From positions 3,844,001 through 3,908,000 of the forward strand of contig CP108521.1 of the NCBI GenBank assembly GCA_035999765.1: DNA of 64,000 nucleotides, in the 5' to 3' direction. How positions within the stretch are numbered: the first letter of the stretch is position 1; the number at the start of each line of letters is the position of its first letter. Positions 23,821 to 31,716 of the stretch are shown here, in pieces. The position numbers and the translations under genes were made by a program. The stretch comes from Streptomyces sp. NBC_01231 (lineage in GTDB: Bacteria > Actinomycetota > Actinomycetes > Streptomycetales > Streptomycetaceae). The notes below the pieces were generated by a model. It was not told the origin of the DNA, ran no database searches, and worked only from the letters and a program-made list of their open reading frames with translations.

Positions 23821-24645
23821 ATGGCGAAGCCTCGAACGCCGCGGACACAGCGGGAGAAGTACGGGGAGGAACTGAGGCTGCGGCGGACGGCCGCCGAGCT
23901 CACCCAGGAGGAACTGGGCAACCAGGTCGTGTGCTCGCCGACGCTGATCAGCCACTTCGAGGCGGGCAGGCGACTGCCGAAGCCCGATGACGCGCACAGG
24001 ATCGACCAGGTGCTCGGTACCGACGGGTTCTTCGTCCGCTGGCTGGAGGACCTGGAGGCGAAGTACGCCGACCACTTCGCGGTCGTGGCGGAACTGGAGC
24101 AACAGGCCACGCTGATCCAGCAGTTCGCCCTCTCGCTGGTTCCCGGTGTGTTCCAGACCGACGGCTACGCGCGTGCCCTGTTCCGCGCGTACCAGCCGAA
24201 CCACACGGCGGAGGAACTTGACGAAGCCGTTGTCATTCGAACAAAGCGTGCCCGGATTCTCGACGGGCCGTTGAAGCCGGTCGTTTGGACATTGCTCGAC
24301 GAGGCCGTACTGCGGCGCCGCGTCGGCGGCCCGCACGTCATGGCCGAACAACTGCACAAGATCGCGGACATGGCCGAGGCCGGGCGCATGCGACTGCATG
24401 TCCTGCCGTACGGCGTCGGGGCGCACGCTCTCATGGAGAGTCTGCTCACTCTCATGGGCTTTGAGGACTCCGCGCCGGTGGCCTACGTCGAGGGCCTTCT
24501 CACCGGCCACTTGATGGACGATCCGGCGCTGGTGACCGCCAGTCAGACCGCATACGCTCTAGCGCTGAGCGACGCGTTGTCGCAACAGGAGTCACTGGCC
24601 CTTGTCAGAGCCGCAGCGGAGGAACACGCCCATGGTCAGCAGTGA
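23821..24645 (+). CDS. XRE-family regulator with DUF5753 domain (module A)
   Basis: A 274-residue regulator. An N-terminal helix-turn-helix (YGEELRLRRTAAELTQEELG, SPTLISHFEAGRRLPKPDDA, residues about 13-55) is followed by the DUF5753 domain (LEQQATLIQQFALSLVPGVF, LDEAVLRRRVGGPHVMAEQL, HVLPYGVGAHALMESLL). WhiJ/BldB-type systems in Streptomyces pair such proteins with DUF397 partners to control development and antibiotic output. The ATG at 23821 has GGGGAG upstream; a longer start at 23749 would cross the operator. Its end overlaps the DUF397 gene by 14 bp. Confidence 0.88.
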   Translation: MAKPRTPRTQREKYGEELRLRRTAAELTQEELGNQVVCSPTLISHFEAGRRLPKPDDAHRIDQVLGTDGFFVRWLEDLEAKYADHFAVVAELEQQATLIQQFALSLVPGVFQTDGYARALFRAYQPNHTAEELDEAVVIRTKRARILDGPLKPVVWTLLDEAVLRRRVGGPHVMAEQLHKIADMAEAGRMRLHVLPYGVGAHALMESLLTLMGFEDSAPVAYVEGLLTGHLMDDPALVTASQTAYALALSDALSQQESLALVRAAAEEHAHGQQ

Positions 24646-24856
24646 GCACACCGTCTCCGACTCGTCCGCCTTCACCGGGTGGTTCAAGTCCAGCTACAGC
24701 GGCGGCGGACAAGGCGAGTGCCTCGAAGTCGCCCGTGGCCACGCCCGCGTGCCCGTTCGTGACAGCAAGGTCGTCAGTGGTCCGGCGTTGGTGTTCGCCG
24801 CGGACGAGTGGGCCGCGTTCGTCGGGGCGGTGCGGGACGGTCGTGTCAGGGCTTGA
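24632..24856 (+). CDS. DUF397 protein (module A)
   Basis: A 74-residue protein with the DUF397 signature FTGWFKSSYSGGGQGECLEV, VPVRDSKVVSGPALVFAADE and WAAFVGAVRDG. Proteins of this family act with the neighbouring XRE/DUF5753 regulator, probably by direct binding (family knowledge). The ATG at 24632 has a GGAGGAA site and lies inside the 3' end of the XRE gene. An in-frame upstream start is possible but less well placed. Confidence 0.85.
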   Translation: MVSSEHTVSDSSAFTGWFKSSYSGGGQGECLEVARGHARVPVRDSKVVSGPALVFAADEWAAFVGAVRDGRVRA

Positions 24857-24934
24857 GCCCTTGAGGTCCAGGGATTGCCCCCCCGGTCGGGGCGTCCCCT
24901 CAGCGGTTCAGGCACATGGCCCCGCCCCATACAT

Positions 24935-24968
24935 CGGCCGGAGAGCAGGTCGCCCCGCTCTCCGGCCG
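24935..24968. terminator. Terminator between convergent DUF397 and isomerase genes
   Basis: CGGCCGGAGAGC (24935-24946) and GCTCTCCGGCCG (24957-24968) form a perfect 12-bp stem with a 10-nt loop in the gap between two convergent genes, so it can serve both strands. Confidence 0.75.
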
Positions 24969-24978
24969 CCGCACTGAG

Positions 24979-25809
24979 CTACGCCGTGTGCGTCACGAAG
25001 CGTTCCGCCGTCTCCGCCAGAACCTCCCTGCCGTCCCGCGCCCACAGCCCGTCGTTGAACAGCTCGACCTCGATCGGCCCGGTGTATCCGGCCGCCGTCA
25101 CGTATCCCAGCCACTCCCGCATGTCGATCGCACCGTCGCCGATCTGTCCGCGGCCGTTGAGGACGCCTTCGGGCAGCGGGGTGGTCCAGTCGGCGAGCTG
25201 GAAGGTGTGGATACGGCCGCCCGCGCCGGCCCGGGCGATCTGCTCGGGTGCCGCGTCGTCCCACCAGATGTGGTACGTGTCCACGGTGACGCCGACCTGC
25301 TGGGCCGGGAAGCGTTCCGCGAGGTCCAGGGCCTGGGCGAGGGTGGAGACCACGCAGCGGTCCGAGGCGTACATGGGGTGCAGCGGCTCGATGGCCAGCT
25401 TCACCCCGTGGTCCTCGGCGTACGGGCCGAGCTCGGCCAGCGCGTCCGCGATCCGCTCCCGGGCCCCGCGCAGGTCCTTGGAGCCGGCGGGCAGGCCGCC
25501 GGAGACCAGCACGAGGACGTCCGTGCCGAGCGTGGCCGCCTCGTCGACCGCGCGGCGGTTGTCGTCCAGCGCCCGGGCGCGCTCGTCCGGGTCGATGGCC
25601 GTGAAGAAGCCGCCCCGGCACAGGGTGGTGACGGCCAGGCCCGCGTCGCGGACCAGCTTGGCCGTGGCCTCCACGCCGTACGTCTGGACGGGCTCGCGCC
25701 ACAGGCCGACCCCCGGCACGCCCAACTCCAGGCAGGCGTCGACCAGTTCCGGCATCGACAGCTGCTTGACGGTCATCTGGTTGATGCTGAAGCGGGCGAG
25801 GTCGGTCAC
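24979..25809 (-). CDS. Sugar phosphate isomerase/epimerase (TIM barrel)
   Basis: A 276-residue xylose-isomerase-like TIM-barrel protein. Metal-ligand segments are KLAIEPLHPMYASDR (Glu), VGVTVDTYHIWWDD (Asp, His), HTFQLADWTTPLP and IEVELFNDGLW (terminal Glu). It probably isomerises or epimerises a keto-sugar made by the neighbouring Gfo/Idh dehydrogenase. The GTG at 25809 overlaps the stop of the DUF993 gene by GTGA. It is the last gene of a three-gene operon, followed by a strong terminator. The exact substrate is unknown. Confidence 0.82.
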   Translation of the reverse strand: MTDLARFSINQMTVKQLSMPELVDACLELGVPGVGLWREPVQTYGVEATAKLVRDAGLAVTTLCRGGFFTAIDPDERARALDDNRRAVDEAATLGTDVLVLVSGGLPAGSKDLRGARERIADALAELGPYAEDHGVKLAIEPLHPMYASDRCVVSTLAQALDLAERFPAQQVGVTVDTYHIWWDDAAPEQIARAGAGGRIHTFQLADWTTPLPEGVLNGRGQIGDGAIDMREWLGYVTAAGYTGPIEVELFNDGLWARDGREVLAETAERFVTHTA

Positions 25810-26957
25810 TGGTCCACTCCGTACACGGACAGCAGGGTCTTCATCCGCTCCTCGGCCAGCTTCGGATCCGGGAACAGGCCGAGGCCGTCGGCGAGTTCGT
25901 AGGCGCGGGCGAAGTGCGGCAGGGAGCGGGCCGACTGGAGGCCGCCGACCATGGTGAAGTGGCTCTGGTGGCCGGCCAGCCAGGCCAGGAACACCACGCC
26001 CGTCTTGTAGAAGCGGGTCGGCGTCTGGAACAGGTGGCGGGACAACTCGACGGTGGGGTCGAGGAGTTCACGGAACCCGGCCGTGTTCCCGGTGTCGAGG
26101 GCGCGGACCGCCTGAGCCGCCAGCGGGCCCAGCGGGTCGAAGATGCCGAGCAGGGCGTGGCTGAAGCCCCGCTCGTCGCCCGCGATCAGCTCGGGGTAGT
26201 TGAAGTCGTCGCCCGTGTAGCAGCGGACGCCCTCCGGGAGGCGGCGGCGCAGGTCGATCTCGCGCTGCGCGTCCAGCAGGGAGACCTTGATGCCGTCCAC
26301 CTTGTCCGGGTGCGCGGCGATGACCTCCAGGAAGGTGTCGGTGGCCGTGTCCAGGTCGGACGAACCCCAGTAGCCCTCCAGCGCCGGGTCGAACATCGGG
26401 CCCAACCAGTGCAGGATCACCGGCTCGGTGGCCTGGCGCAGCAGGTGGCCGTAGACGTCGAGGTAGTCCTCGGGGCTCTTGGCCGCCGTCGCGAGCGCCC
26501 GCGAAGCCATCAGGATCGCCTGGGCGCCCGACTCCTCGACGAGGGCGAGCTGTTCCTCGTAGGCCGCGCGGACCTCTTCCAGCGTCCCGGAGGCGATCTG
26601 GTCGGTGCCGACGCCGCACGCGATGAGCCCGCCGACCGACTTGGCCTCGGCCGCGCTGCGGCGGATCAGTTCGGCGGCGCCCGCCCAGTCCAGGCCCATG
26701 CCGCGCTGGGCGGTGTCCATCGCCTCGGCGACCCCGAGCCCGTGCGACCACAGGTGGCGGCGGAAGGCGAGGGTGGCGTCCCAGTCGACGGCGGCCGGGG
26801 AGTCGGGGGTGGTGTCGGCGTACGGGTCGGCGACCACGTGGGCCGCCGAGAAGACCGTACGGGAGGTGAAGGGCGAACCGGTGGTGACGGCGAGGGGCTC
26901 CGGGCGGGGCTCGTACGCCCTGCGGCCGCCCGCGAAGTCCGGCAGGTGGATGGTCAC
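25806..26957 (-). CDS. DUF993 protein (dihydrodipicolinate-synthase-like aldolase)
   Basis: A 383-residue DUF993 family member. These proteins have a TIM-barrel fold related to DapA-type Schiff-base aldolases. Visible segments include MGLDWAGAAELIRRS, ILHWLGPMFDPALEGYWGSS, KVDGIKVSLLDAQREIDLRR with a candidate catalytic lysine in GIKVSL, and CYTGDDFNYPELI. The product is unknown; a retro-aldol step on a keto-acid or keto-sugar is likely from the fold and context. The GTG at 26957 and the stop both overlap neighbours by GTGA, so the operon is tightly coupled. Confidence 0.8.
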   Translation of the reverse strand: MTIHLPDFAGGRRAYEPRPEPLAVTTGSPFTSRTVFSAAHVVADPYADTTPDSPAAVDWDATLAFRRHLWSHGLGVAEAMDTAQRGMGLDWAGAAELIRRSAAEAKSVGGLIACGVGTDQIASGTLEEVRAAYEEQLALVEESGAQAILMASRALATAAKSPEDYLDVYGHLLRQATEPVILHWLGPMFDPALEGYWGSSDLDTATDTFLEVIAAHPDKVDGIKVSLLDAQREIDLRRRLPEGVRCYTGDDFNYPELIAGDERGFSHALLGIFDPLGPLAAQAVRALDTGNTAGFRELLDPTVELSRHLFQTPTRFYKTGVVFLAWLAGHQSHFTMVGGLQSARSLPHFARAYELADGLGLFPDPKLAEERMKTLLSVYGVDQ

Positions 26958-28105
26958 AGGGTCACCTCCGGAACCTCGAGACGGCGACCCTCGGCCGACG
27001 ACCTCAGGCCCAGCTCGGCGAGCTGGACGCCGCGGGCGCCGGCGAGCAGGTCCCAGCGGTAGGGGGCGTCGGCGTAGACGTGCCGGAGGAACAGCTCCCA
27101 CTGGGCCTTGAAGCCGTTGTCGAACTCGGTGTTGTCCGGGACCTCCTGCCACTGGTCGCGGAAGACCTCGGTGGCGGGGATGTCGGGGTTCCAGACCGGC
27201 TTGGGGGTGGCGGAGCGGTGCTGGACGCGGCAGTTGCGCAGACCGGCGACGGCCGAGCCCTCCGTGCCGTCGACCTGGAACTCGACCAGTTCGTCGCGGT
27301 TGACGCGCACGGCCCAGGAGGAGTTGATCTGGGCGATCGCGCCGCCGTCGAGCTCGAAGACGCCGTAGGCGGCGTCGTCGGCGGTGGCGTCGTAGGGCTT
27401 GTCGTTCTCGTCCCAGCGCTGCGGGATGTGGGTGGCGGTGAGGGCCTGGACGGACTTCACCCGGCCGAACAGCTCGTGCAGGACGTACTCCCAGTGCGGG
27501 AACATGTCGACAACGATGCCACCGCCGTCCTCGGCGCGGTAGTTCCAGGACGGGCGCTGGGCGGTCTGCCAGTCGCCCTCGAAGACCCAGTAGCCGAACT
27601 CGCCGCGGATGGAGAGGATGCGGCCGAAGAAGCCGCCGTCGATGAGGCGCTTGAGCTTGAGCAGGCCCGGGAGGAAGAGCTTGTCCTGGACGACGCCGTG
27701 CTTGATGCCGGCGCGGTCGGCGAGGCGCGCGAGTTCCAGGGCACCTTCGAGTCCCGTGGCGGTCGGCTTCTCGGTGTAGATGTGCTTGCCCGCGGCGATC
27801 GCCTTTGTGAGCGCCTCCTCGCGGGCCGAGGTGACCTGGGCGTCGAAGTAGATCTCGACGGTCGGGTCGGCGAGGACCGCGTCCAGGTCCGTCGAGACGT
27901 GCTCCAGGCCGTGCTGCTCCGCCATCGCCCGGAGCGCGTGCTCACGGCGGCCGACCAGGATCGGCTCCGGCCACAGCACGGTGCCGTCGCCGAGGTCGAG
28001 GCCGCCCTGTTCGCGGAGGGCCAGGATGGAGCGGACCAGGTGCTGGCGGTAACCCATGCGCCCGGTCACGCCGTTCATGGCGATACGCACCGTCTTGCGT
28101 GTCAC
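26954..28105 (-). CDS. Gfo/Idh/MocA-family oxidoreductase
   Basis: A 383-residue NAD(P)-dependent sugar or inositol dehydrogenase. The N-terminal Rossmann segment is RIAMNGVTGRMGYRQHLVRS, and the family motif TEKPTA follows KHIY. The C-terminal substrate half has WNYRAEDGGGIVVDMFPHWE with the usual Asp-x-x-x-His. It oxidises a ring hydroxyl of a sugar or cyclitol; the substrate is unknown. The GTG at 28105 is chosen for its AAGGGA site; a longer frame to 28288 would run through the operator. It is first in a three-gene operon facing a LacI repressor. Confidence 0.85.
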   Translation of the reverse strand: MTRKTVRIAMNGVTGRMGYRQHLVRSILALREQGGLDLGDGTVLWPEPILVGRREHALRAMAEQHGLEHVSTDLDAVLADPTVEIYFDAQVTSAREEALTKAIAAGKHIYTEKPTATGLEGALELARLADRAGIKHGVVQDKLFLPGLLKLKRLIDGGFFGRILSIRGEFGYWVFEGDWQTAQRPSWNYRAEDGGGIVVDMFPHWEYVLHELFGRVKSVQALTATHIPQRWDENDKPYDATADDAAYGVFELDGGAIAQINSSWAVRVNRDELVEFQVDGTEGSAVAGLRNCRVQHRSATPKPVWNPDIPATEVFRDQWQEVPDNTEFDNGFKAQWELFLRHVYADAPYRWDLLAGARGVQLAELGLRSSAEGRRLEVPEVTL

Positions 28106-28196
28106 GTCGTTCCCTTCGTAGGTGTCGTACGCAGCGTTCGTTCGCGATTCGTACGCGGTTGTGCGCGCCGCGTAGGCCTCTACTGATGAGCGGCAC

Positions 28197-28210
28197 AGCA
28201 AGCGCTTTCT
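28197..28210. promoter_or_regulatory. LacI-family operator AGCAAGCGCTTTCT
   Basis: A near-perfect palindrome centred on AAGCGCTT (28200-28207), the classic core of LacI/GalR-family operators. It lies 92 bp upstream of the dehydrogenase start and faces the divergent LacI gene, which is the most likely binder. Confidence 0.75.
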
Positions 28211-28240
28211 ATCTACTGAGAAGCTAGCCTCTGTGCAGCG

Positions 28241-28249
28241 GTCCAGACA
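28241..28249. promoter_or_regulatory. GTCCAGACA site shared with the iolC promoter
   Basis: The nonamer GTCCAGACA (palindromic GTCCAGAC-like core) occurs here and at 670-678 in the iolC/isomerase gap. Both precede operons that contain TIM-barrel isomerases. A common regulator is possible; nine bases could also match by chance in 64 kb. Confidence 0.3.
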
Positions 28250-28460
28250 AGACCGTGACGGGGTTGAGTTGTTCGAGGGGGCGAACAACTGAGGGTCCGG
28301 GCTTTATGGTCGGCTCGACACGATCGGAACCGTGCCCGTGGGGGGCGTGTCTATCCAGCCAGACGGCCCCGTCATATGACGGCCCGGTGTGACGGCTCGG
28401 CCACATGACGGCTCGGCCCACGAGGACGTACGACGAGATGCGCGACCGGAGGACGACTAG

Positions 28461-29507
28461 ATGACGGTGACCTTGGCGGACGTGGCGGCCCGCGCGCAGG
28501 TCTCGCCCGCGACGGTGTCGCGCGTGCTGAACGGGAACTATCCCGTGGCCGCTTCCACCCGGGAGCGGGTGCTGCGGGCGGTGGACGAGCTGGACTACGT
28601 GCTCAACGGTCCCGCGAGCGCGCTGGCCGCGGCCACGTCCGACCTGGTCGGGATCCTGGTGAACGACATCGCCGACCCGTTCTTCGGGATCATGGCGAGC
28701 GCCATCCAGTCCGAGATCGGGGGTCCCGGCGGGCGGGCCGGCGGGGAACGGCTCGCGGTGGTCTGCAACACCGGGGGCTCTCCGGAACGCGAGTTGACCT
28801 ACATCACGCTGTTGCAGCGGCAGCGGGCGGCGGCCGTGGTGCTGACCGGCGGCGCCCTGGAGGGCGTACCGCACGCGGCGGCCATGGGCGCGAAGCTGCG
28901 GAGACTGGCGGAGGCGGGGACGCGGGTGGTGCTGTGCGGGCGCCCGCCGGCGCCGGAGACCGGAGCGATCGCGCTGACCTTCGACAACCGCGGGGGCGGC
29001 CGGGAACTCACCGAGCACCTGATCGGGCTCGGACACCGGCGGCTCGGCTACATCGCGGGTCCCGAGGAACGCACGACGACCCGGCACCGGTTGGAGGGAC
29101 ACCGGGCCGCGCTGGAGGCGCACGGGATCCCGGAGGATCCGCGGTGGACGGTGTGGGGGCGCTACGACCGGCGCTCCGGTTACGAGGCGACGCTGGAGTT
29201 GTTGCGCCGGGACCCCGCTCTGACGGCGGTCGTGGCGGCGAACGACTCCGTCGCGCTGGGGGCGTGCGCGGCACTGCGCGACTCGGGGCGGCGCATTCCG
29301 GACGACGTCTCGGTGGCGGGGTTCGACGACCTGCCGTTCAGCATCGACGCGGTGCCCTCTCTTACGACGGTGCGGTTGCCGCTGGCCGAGGCGGGGGCGC
29401 GCGCCGGGCGGATCGCGATGGGGCGGGAGGAGCCGCCGCCCGGGGGGATCGCGGTGATCCGGGGGGAGTTGATGGTGCGGGGGTCCTCCGGGGTGCCGCG
29501 GGGGTGA
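28461..29507 (+). CDS. LacI-family transcriptional regulator
   Basis: A 348-residue repressor. The HTH and hinge read VTLADVAARAQVSPATVSRV and VLRAVDELDYVLNG, and the sensor domain contains DLVGILVNDIADPFFGIMAS and SVAGFDDLPFSIDAVPSLTT. The ATG at 28461 directly follows a GGAGGACGACTAG ribosome region. It is divergent from the Gfo/Idh-DUF993-isomerase operon; the AAGCGCTT palindrome in the gap is its probable operator. The inducer is unknown but should be the sugar that the operon degrades. Confidence 0.9.
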   Translation: MTVTLADVAARAQVSPATVSRVLNGNYPVAASTRERVLRAVDELDYVLNGPASALAAATSDLVGILVNDIADPFFGIMASAIQSEIGGPGGRAGGERLAVVCNTGGSPERELTYITLLQRQRAAAVVLTGGALEGVPHAAAMGAKLRRLAEAGTRVVLCGRPPAPETGAIALTFDNRGGGRELTEHLIGLGHRRLGYIAGPEERTTTRHRLEGHRAALEAHGIPEDPRWTVWGRYDRRSGYEATLELLRRDPALTAVVAANDSVALGACAALRDSGRRIPDDVSVAGFDDLPFSIDAVPSLTTVRLPLAEAGARAGRIAMGREEPPPGGIAVIRGELMVRGSSGVPRG

Positions 29508-29572
29508 GCGGGGCGTTGCCTGTGCGGTGACTTGGTGCCGGGGCTGTTGGATCGGCTTCTCAGCTTGTTGCC

Positions 29573-29863
29573 ATGGAGGAGCAGGGTCTGGACGGCGGGC
29601 TGCCGTATACGTTCACCCAGTTCGGCTCGGCGGTCGGGATCTCCGCGGTGACCGCGGTGTACGGGATCGCCGCGGCCGGCGCCGACGGCTCACCGGGCGC
29701 GGTGCTGGACGCCTACCGCACCGCGCTCGCCGTCCCGGTGGTCACGGTGGTGCTGGGGGCGGCCCTCTCCGCCTTCGGCCTGCGCGGCGCCAGGCCCGCC
29801 GACCAGCGGGAGGGTGCGTCGCCCCCGGCCCGCGACGAGGTCAGCGACGGCGTTCCGGGGTGA
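29573..29863 (+). pseudogene. C-terminal remnant of an MFS drug transporter
   Basis: A 96-residue frame: LPYTFTQFGSAVGISAVTAV, YGIAAAGADGSPGAVLDAYR, TALAVPVVTVVLGAALSAFG. This matches the last two helices of 14-helix (DHA2) MFS exporters. The other roughly 400 residues are absent; the preceding 60 bp do not continue the fold. There is a start codon but no convincing gene, so it is taken as debris. Confidence 0.6.
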
Positions 29864-29936
29864 GGCCGACAGCGCCGCCACAACCTGGTCGGCGGCGACC
29901 TGCCTGCCTCCAACTGCCAGTCCCCTGGTCGTGTCT

Positions 29937-30752
29937 TCAGCGCCCCCCGCGGTCGAGGGCGGCGACCGCGCGTACGGCCTCGGCGATGGCAGGGAAGTCC
30001 TTCTTGAGGATCGCACCGTGATGGGAGGCGACCTTCGCGGCGATCTGGATGTTCGGGTTGCGGGCGGTCACCGCGTCGAGGCCGGCGCGGATCCGTTCCT
30101 GCTCGTCACCGCGGCTTCCGAAGGACGTCCCCGAAGCGACCACGTACCGCACCGGGACGGTGATGTCGTCCAGTACGGGACCCAGCTCGCGCTCGCGGGA
30201 GAGCCTGCCGAGCTCGATGTTGCTGTTGGCCTGCTGTTCCGCGGTCATCCGCGGGGCCAGGCCCGTCGGGCGCAGCAGCGGCAGGAACCAGCTCAGCCGC
30301 CCGAACAGCTTCCGGATCCGCCGCTCCATGGCCTCGTCGAGCCAGTCGTAGGGGAACGCACCGTCGACCAGGACCGCGCCCAGCGCACGCTCCGGATTCC
30401 GGCCGGCCCAGTGCGCCCCGACGACCGCCCCGTAGGACCAGCCGACCAGCAGCGCCCGCTCCACGCCCCTGGCCGCGAGAACGGCATCGACATCCCGGAC
30501 GGCGGCCTCGAAGGAATAGTCCGCCGAACGCTTCGATCTGCCGCGGGCCCGCTCGTCGTAGGTGATGTGCCGCCAGTCCGTCCCCAGTTCGGCGATGACC
30601 CGCCGCCAGTACCCCTGAGTGGCGAACTGGCCGTTGAGGTAGACCACCGGGATCCCGGGGCCGCCGGTGTCGGTGACGGCCAGAGCCGTGTCGTCGACCG
30701 GCACCATGCCGGTCCACTTCGCATGGGTCGAGGCGGTGCTGTTCTTGGTCAT
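29937..30752 (-). CDS. Alpha/beta hydrolase
   Basis: A 271-residue hydrolase. The strand and oxyanion segment is PVVYLNGQFATQGYWRRVIA, the nucleophile elbow is LVGWSYGAVVGAHWAG (Ser), and the C-terminal catalytic His is probably KVASHHGAILKKD. Asn-Gly replaces the usual His-Gly before the oxyanion hole. The ATG at 30752 has a GGGGGAA ribosome site; a longer frame continues far upstream but overlaps the DUF4097 gene antisense-free region without a start, so it was rejected. It lies 82 bp downstream of the DUF4097 gene on the same strand, and may be co-transcribed with it. Confidence 0.82.
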   Translation of the reverse strand: MTKNSTASTHAKWTGMVPVDDTALAVTDTGGPGIPVVYLNGQFATQGYWRRVIAELGTDWRHITYDERARGRSKRSADYSFEAAVRDVDAVLAARGVERALLVGWSYGAVVGAHWAGRNPERALGAVLVDGAFPYDWLDEAMERRIRKLFGRLSWFLPLLRPTGLAPRMTAEQQANSNIELGRLSRERELGPVLDDITVPVRYVVASGTSFGSRGDEQERIRAGLDAVTARNPNIQIAAKVASHHGAILKKDFPAIAEAVRAVAALDRGGR

Positions 30753-30834
30753 GTGTTCCCCCTGGTCGGATGCGAGTGTCTTGTACGACTTCTCCGGGCC
30801 CCGCACATGGAATCGCAGCCCTGGTGCAACTCCG

Positions 30835-31500
30835 TCAGATACTGCGGGCGTTGATGTCGCCGTGGGAGGTGGTGGCGCGGATGTCGAGTTCGGCGGTGCC
30901 GTCGTTCTTGAGGGCGTTGCTGACGCGGCCGTAGCCGGTGTCGGCCACGAGGGCGGCCGAGACTCCGGCGGCGGCGACGACCGAGATGTCGCCGGACTGG
31001 GTGCGGAGCACGACCGTGCCGTGCACGGCCTCCGCGATCCGGATGTCGCCCCTGGTGGTGCTGATCTCCGCGGGGCCGCCCAGCCGGCCGACCTCGACAT
31101 CGCCGTCGATCGCGGTGAGGCGGACGCTCGCGGCCTCGTCGATCTTGATCTGGCGGAACGCGCCGTCGAAGGCGACGTCGCCGAGGCGTCCGACGCCGCG
31201 GAGCTCGGCGCCGGCGGTCCTGACCTCGACGCGGGAGTCGGCGGGCAGCTGGACCGTGACCTCCAGGGATCCGGAGGGGCCGAGGAGCTGGTTACCGGCG
31301 GGCGGGGCCGAGATCCGCAGGACGCCGTCGGCGTAGACGACGGTGGCCTGCTCGGCGGCTTTGGTGTCGCGGCTCTTGGAGGGGTTGGCGGGCAGGACCT
31401 CGACGGTGGTGTCGGCACGGTCGGCGGCGATGAACTGGACGCGTCCGGCGGGGATGTCCAGGACGGCGGAGATCGGGGCGGGGGTGTCGAACTTCTGCAT
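30835..31500 (-). CDS. DUF4097 beta-strand repeat protein
   Basis: A 221-residue protein starting MQKFDTPAPISAVLDIPAGR. It is followed by repeated beta-strand units of the adhesin/DUF4097 type (RVEVRTAGAELRGVGRLGDV, VRLTAIDGDVEVGRLGG, TTRGDIRIAEAVHGTVVLRT, SGDISVVAAAG, SHGDINARSI). There is no signal peptide. Such proteins form a right-handed beta-helix; their role is unknown. The second of two adjacent ATGs (31500) has GGAG at the better spacing. It is divergent from a MarR-type regulator across an array of TGTTGCA sites, so it is probably repressed by it. Confidence 0.8.
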   Translation of the reverse strand: MQKFDTPAPISAVLDIPAGRVQFIAADRADTTVEVLPANPSKSRDTKAAEQATVVYADGVLRISAPPAGNQLLGPSGSLEVTVQLPADSRVEVRTAGAELRGVGRLGDVAFDGAFRQIKIDEAASVRLTAIDGDVEVGRLGGPAEISTTRGDIRIAEAVHGTVVLRTQSGDISVVAAAGVSAALVADTGYGRVSNALKNDGTAELDIRATTSHGDINARSI

Positions 31501-31566
31501 CATGCTCTCCGGTGTTCGTTCCTTGTTTCTGACACCGGAAACGCTACGTTGCTTTCCAAAGTTCGA

Positions 31567-31671
31567 CAACAACTCTGTTGCATCAAATAGGAATCATCGC
31601 AGCTAGAAGCCATGAAACTGTTGCAACGAATCTGAAAGGTAACGCAACGACATCTACTCGACTGTTGCAAT
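31567..31671. promoter_or_regulatory. Array of TGTTGCA sites between DUF4097 and MarR genes
   Basis: CAACA-ACTC-TGTTG (31567-31580), TGTTGCA (31576-31582), GTTGCAAC (31620-31627, a perfect palindrome) and TGTTGCAA (31663-31670) lie within 105 bp. Related CGTTGC and CGCAACG half-sites are at 31547 and 31643. The set suggests several binding sites for the divergent MarR-type regulator. Confidence 0.6.
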
Positions 31672-31716
31672 GACTGCGCGCCGACCTCGACCACCACACA
31701 ACCGAACGCCGAGGCC

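Larger units (their letters stand above)
28106..28460. other. Divergent promoter region between sugar operon and LacI repressor
   Basis: A 355-bp gap. It holds two candidate operators (28197-28210 and 28241-28249) near the operon side. On the repressor side a TGACGGC repeat (CATATGACGGCCCGGTGTGACGGCTCGG...) lies at about 28372-28415. No gene is seen. Confidence 0.6.

Noticed and set aside
29937..31418. 493-aa minus-strand frame extending the hydrolase upstream
   Set aside because: The extra N-terminus is Pro/Ser-rich noise in the DUF4097 coding region in another frame; the ATG at 30752 has the ribosome site.
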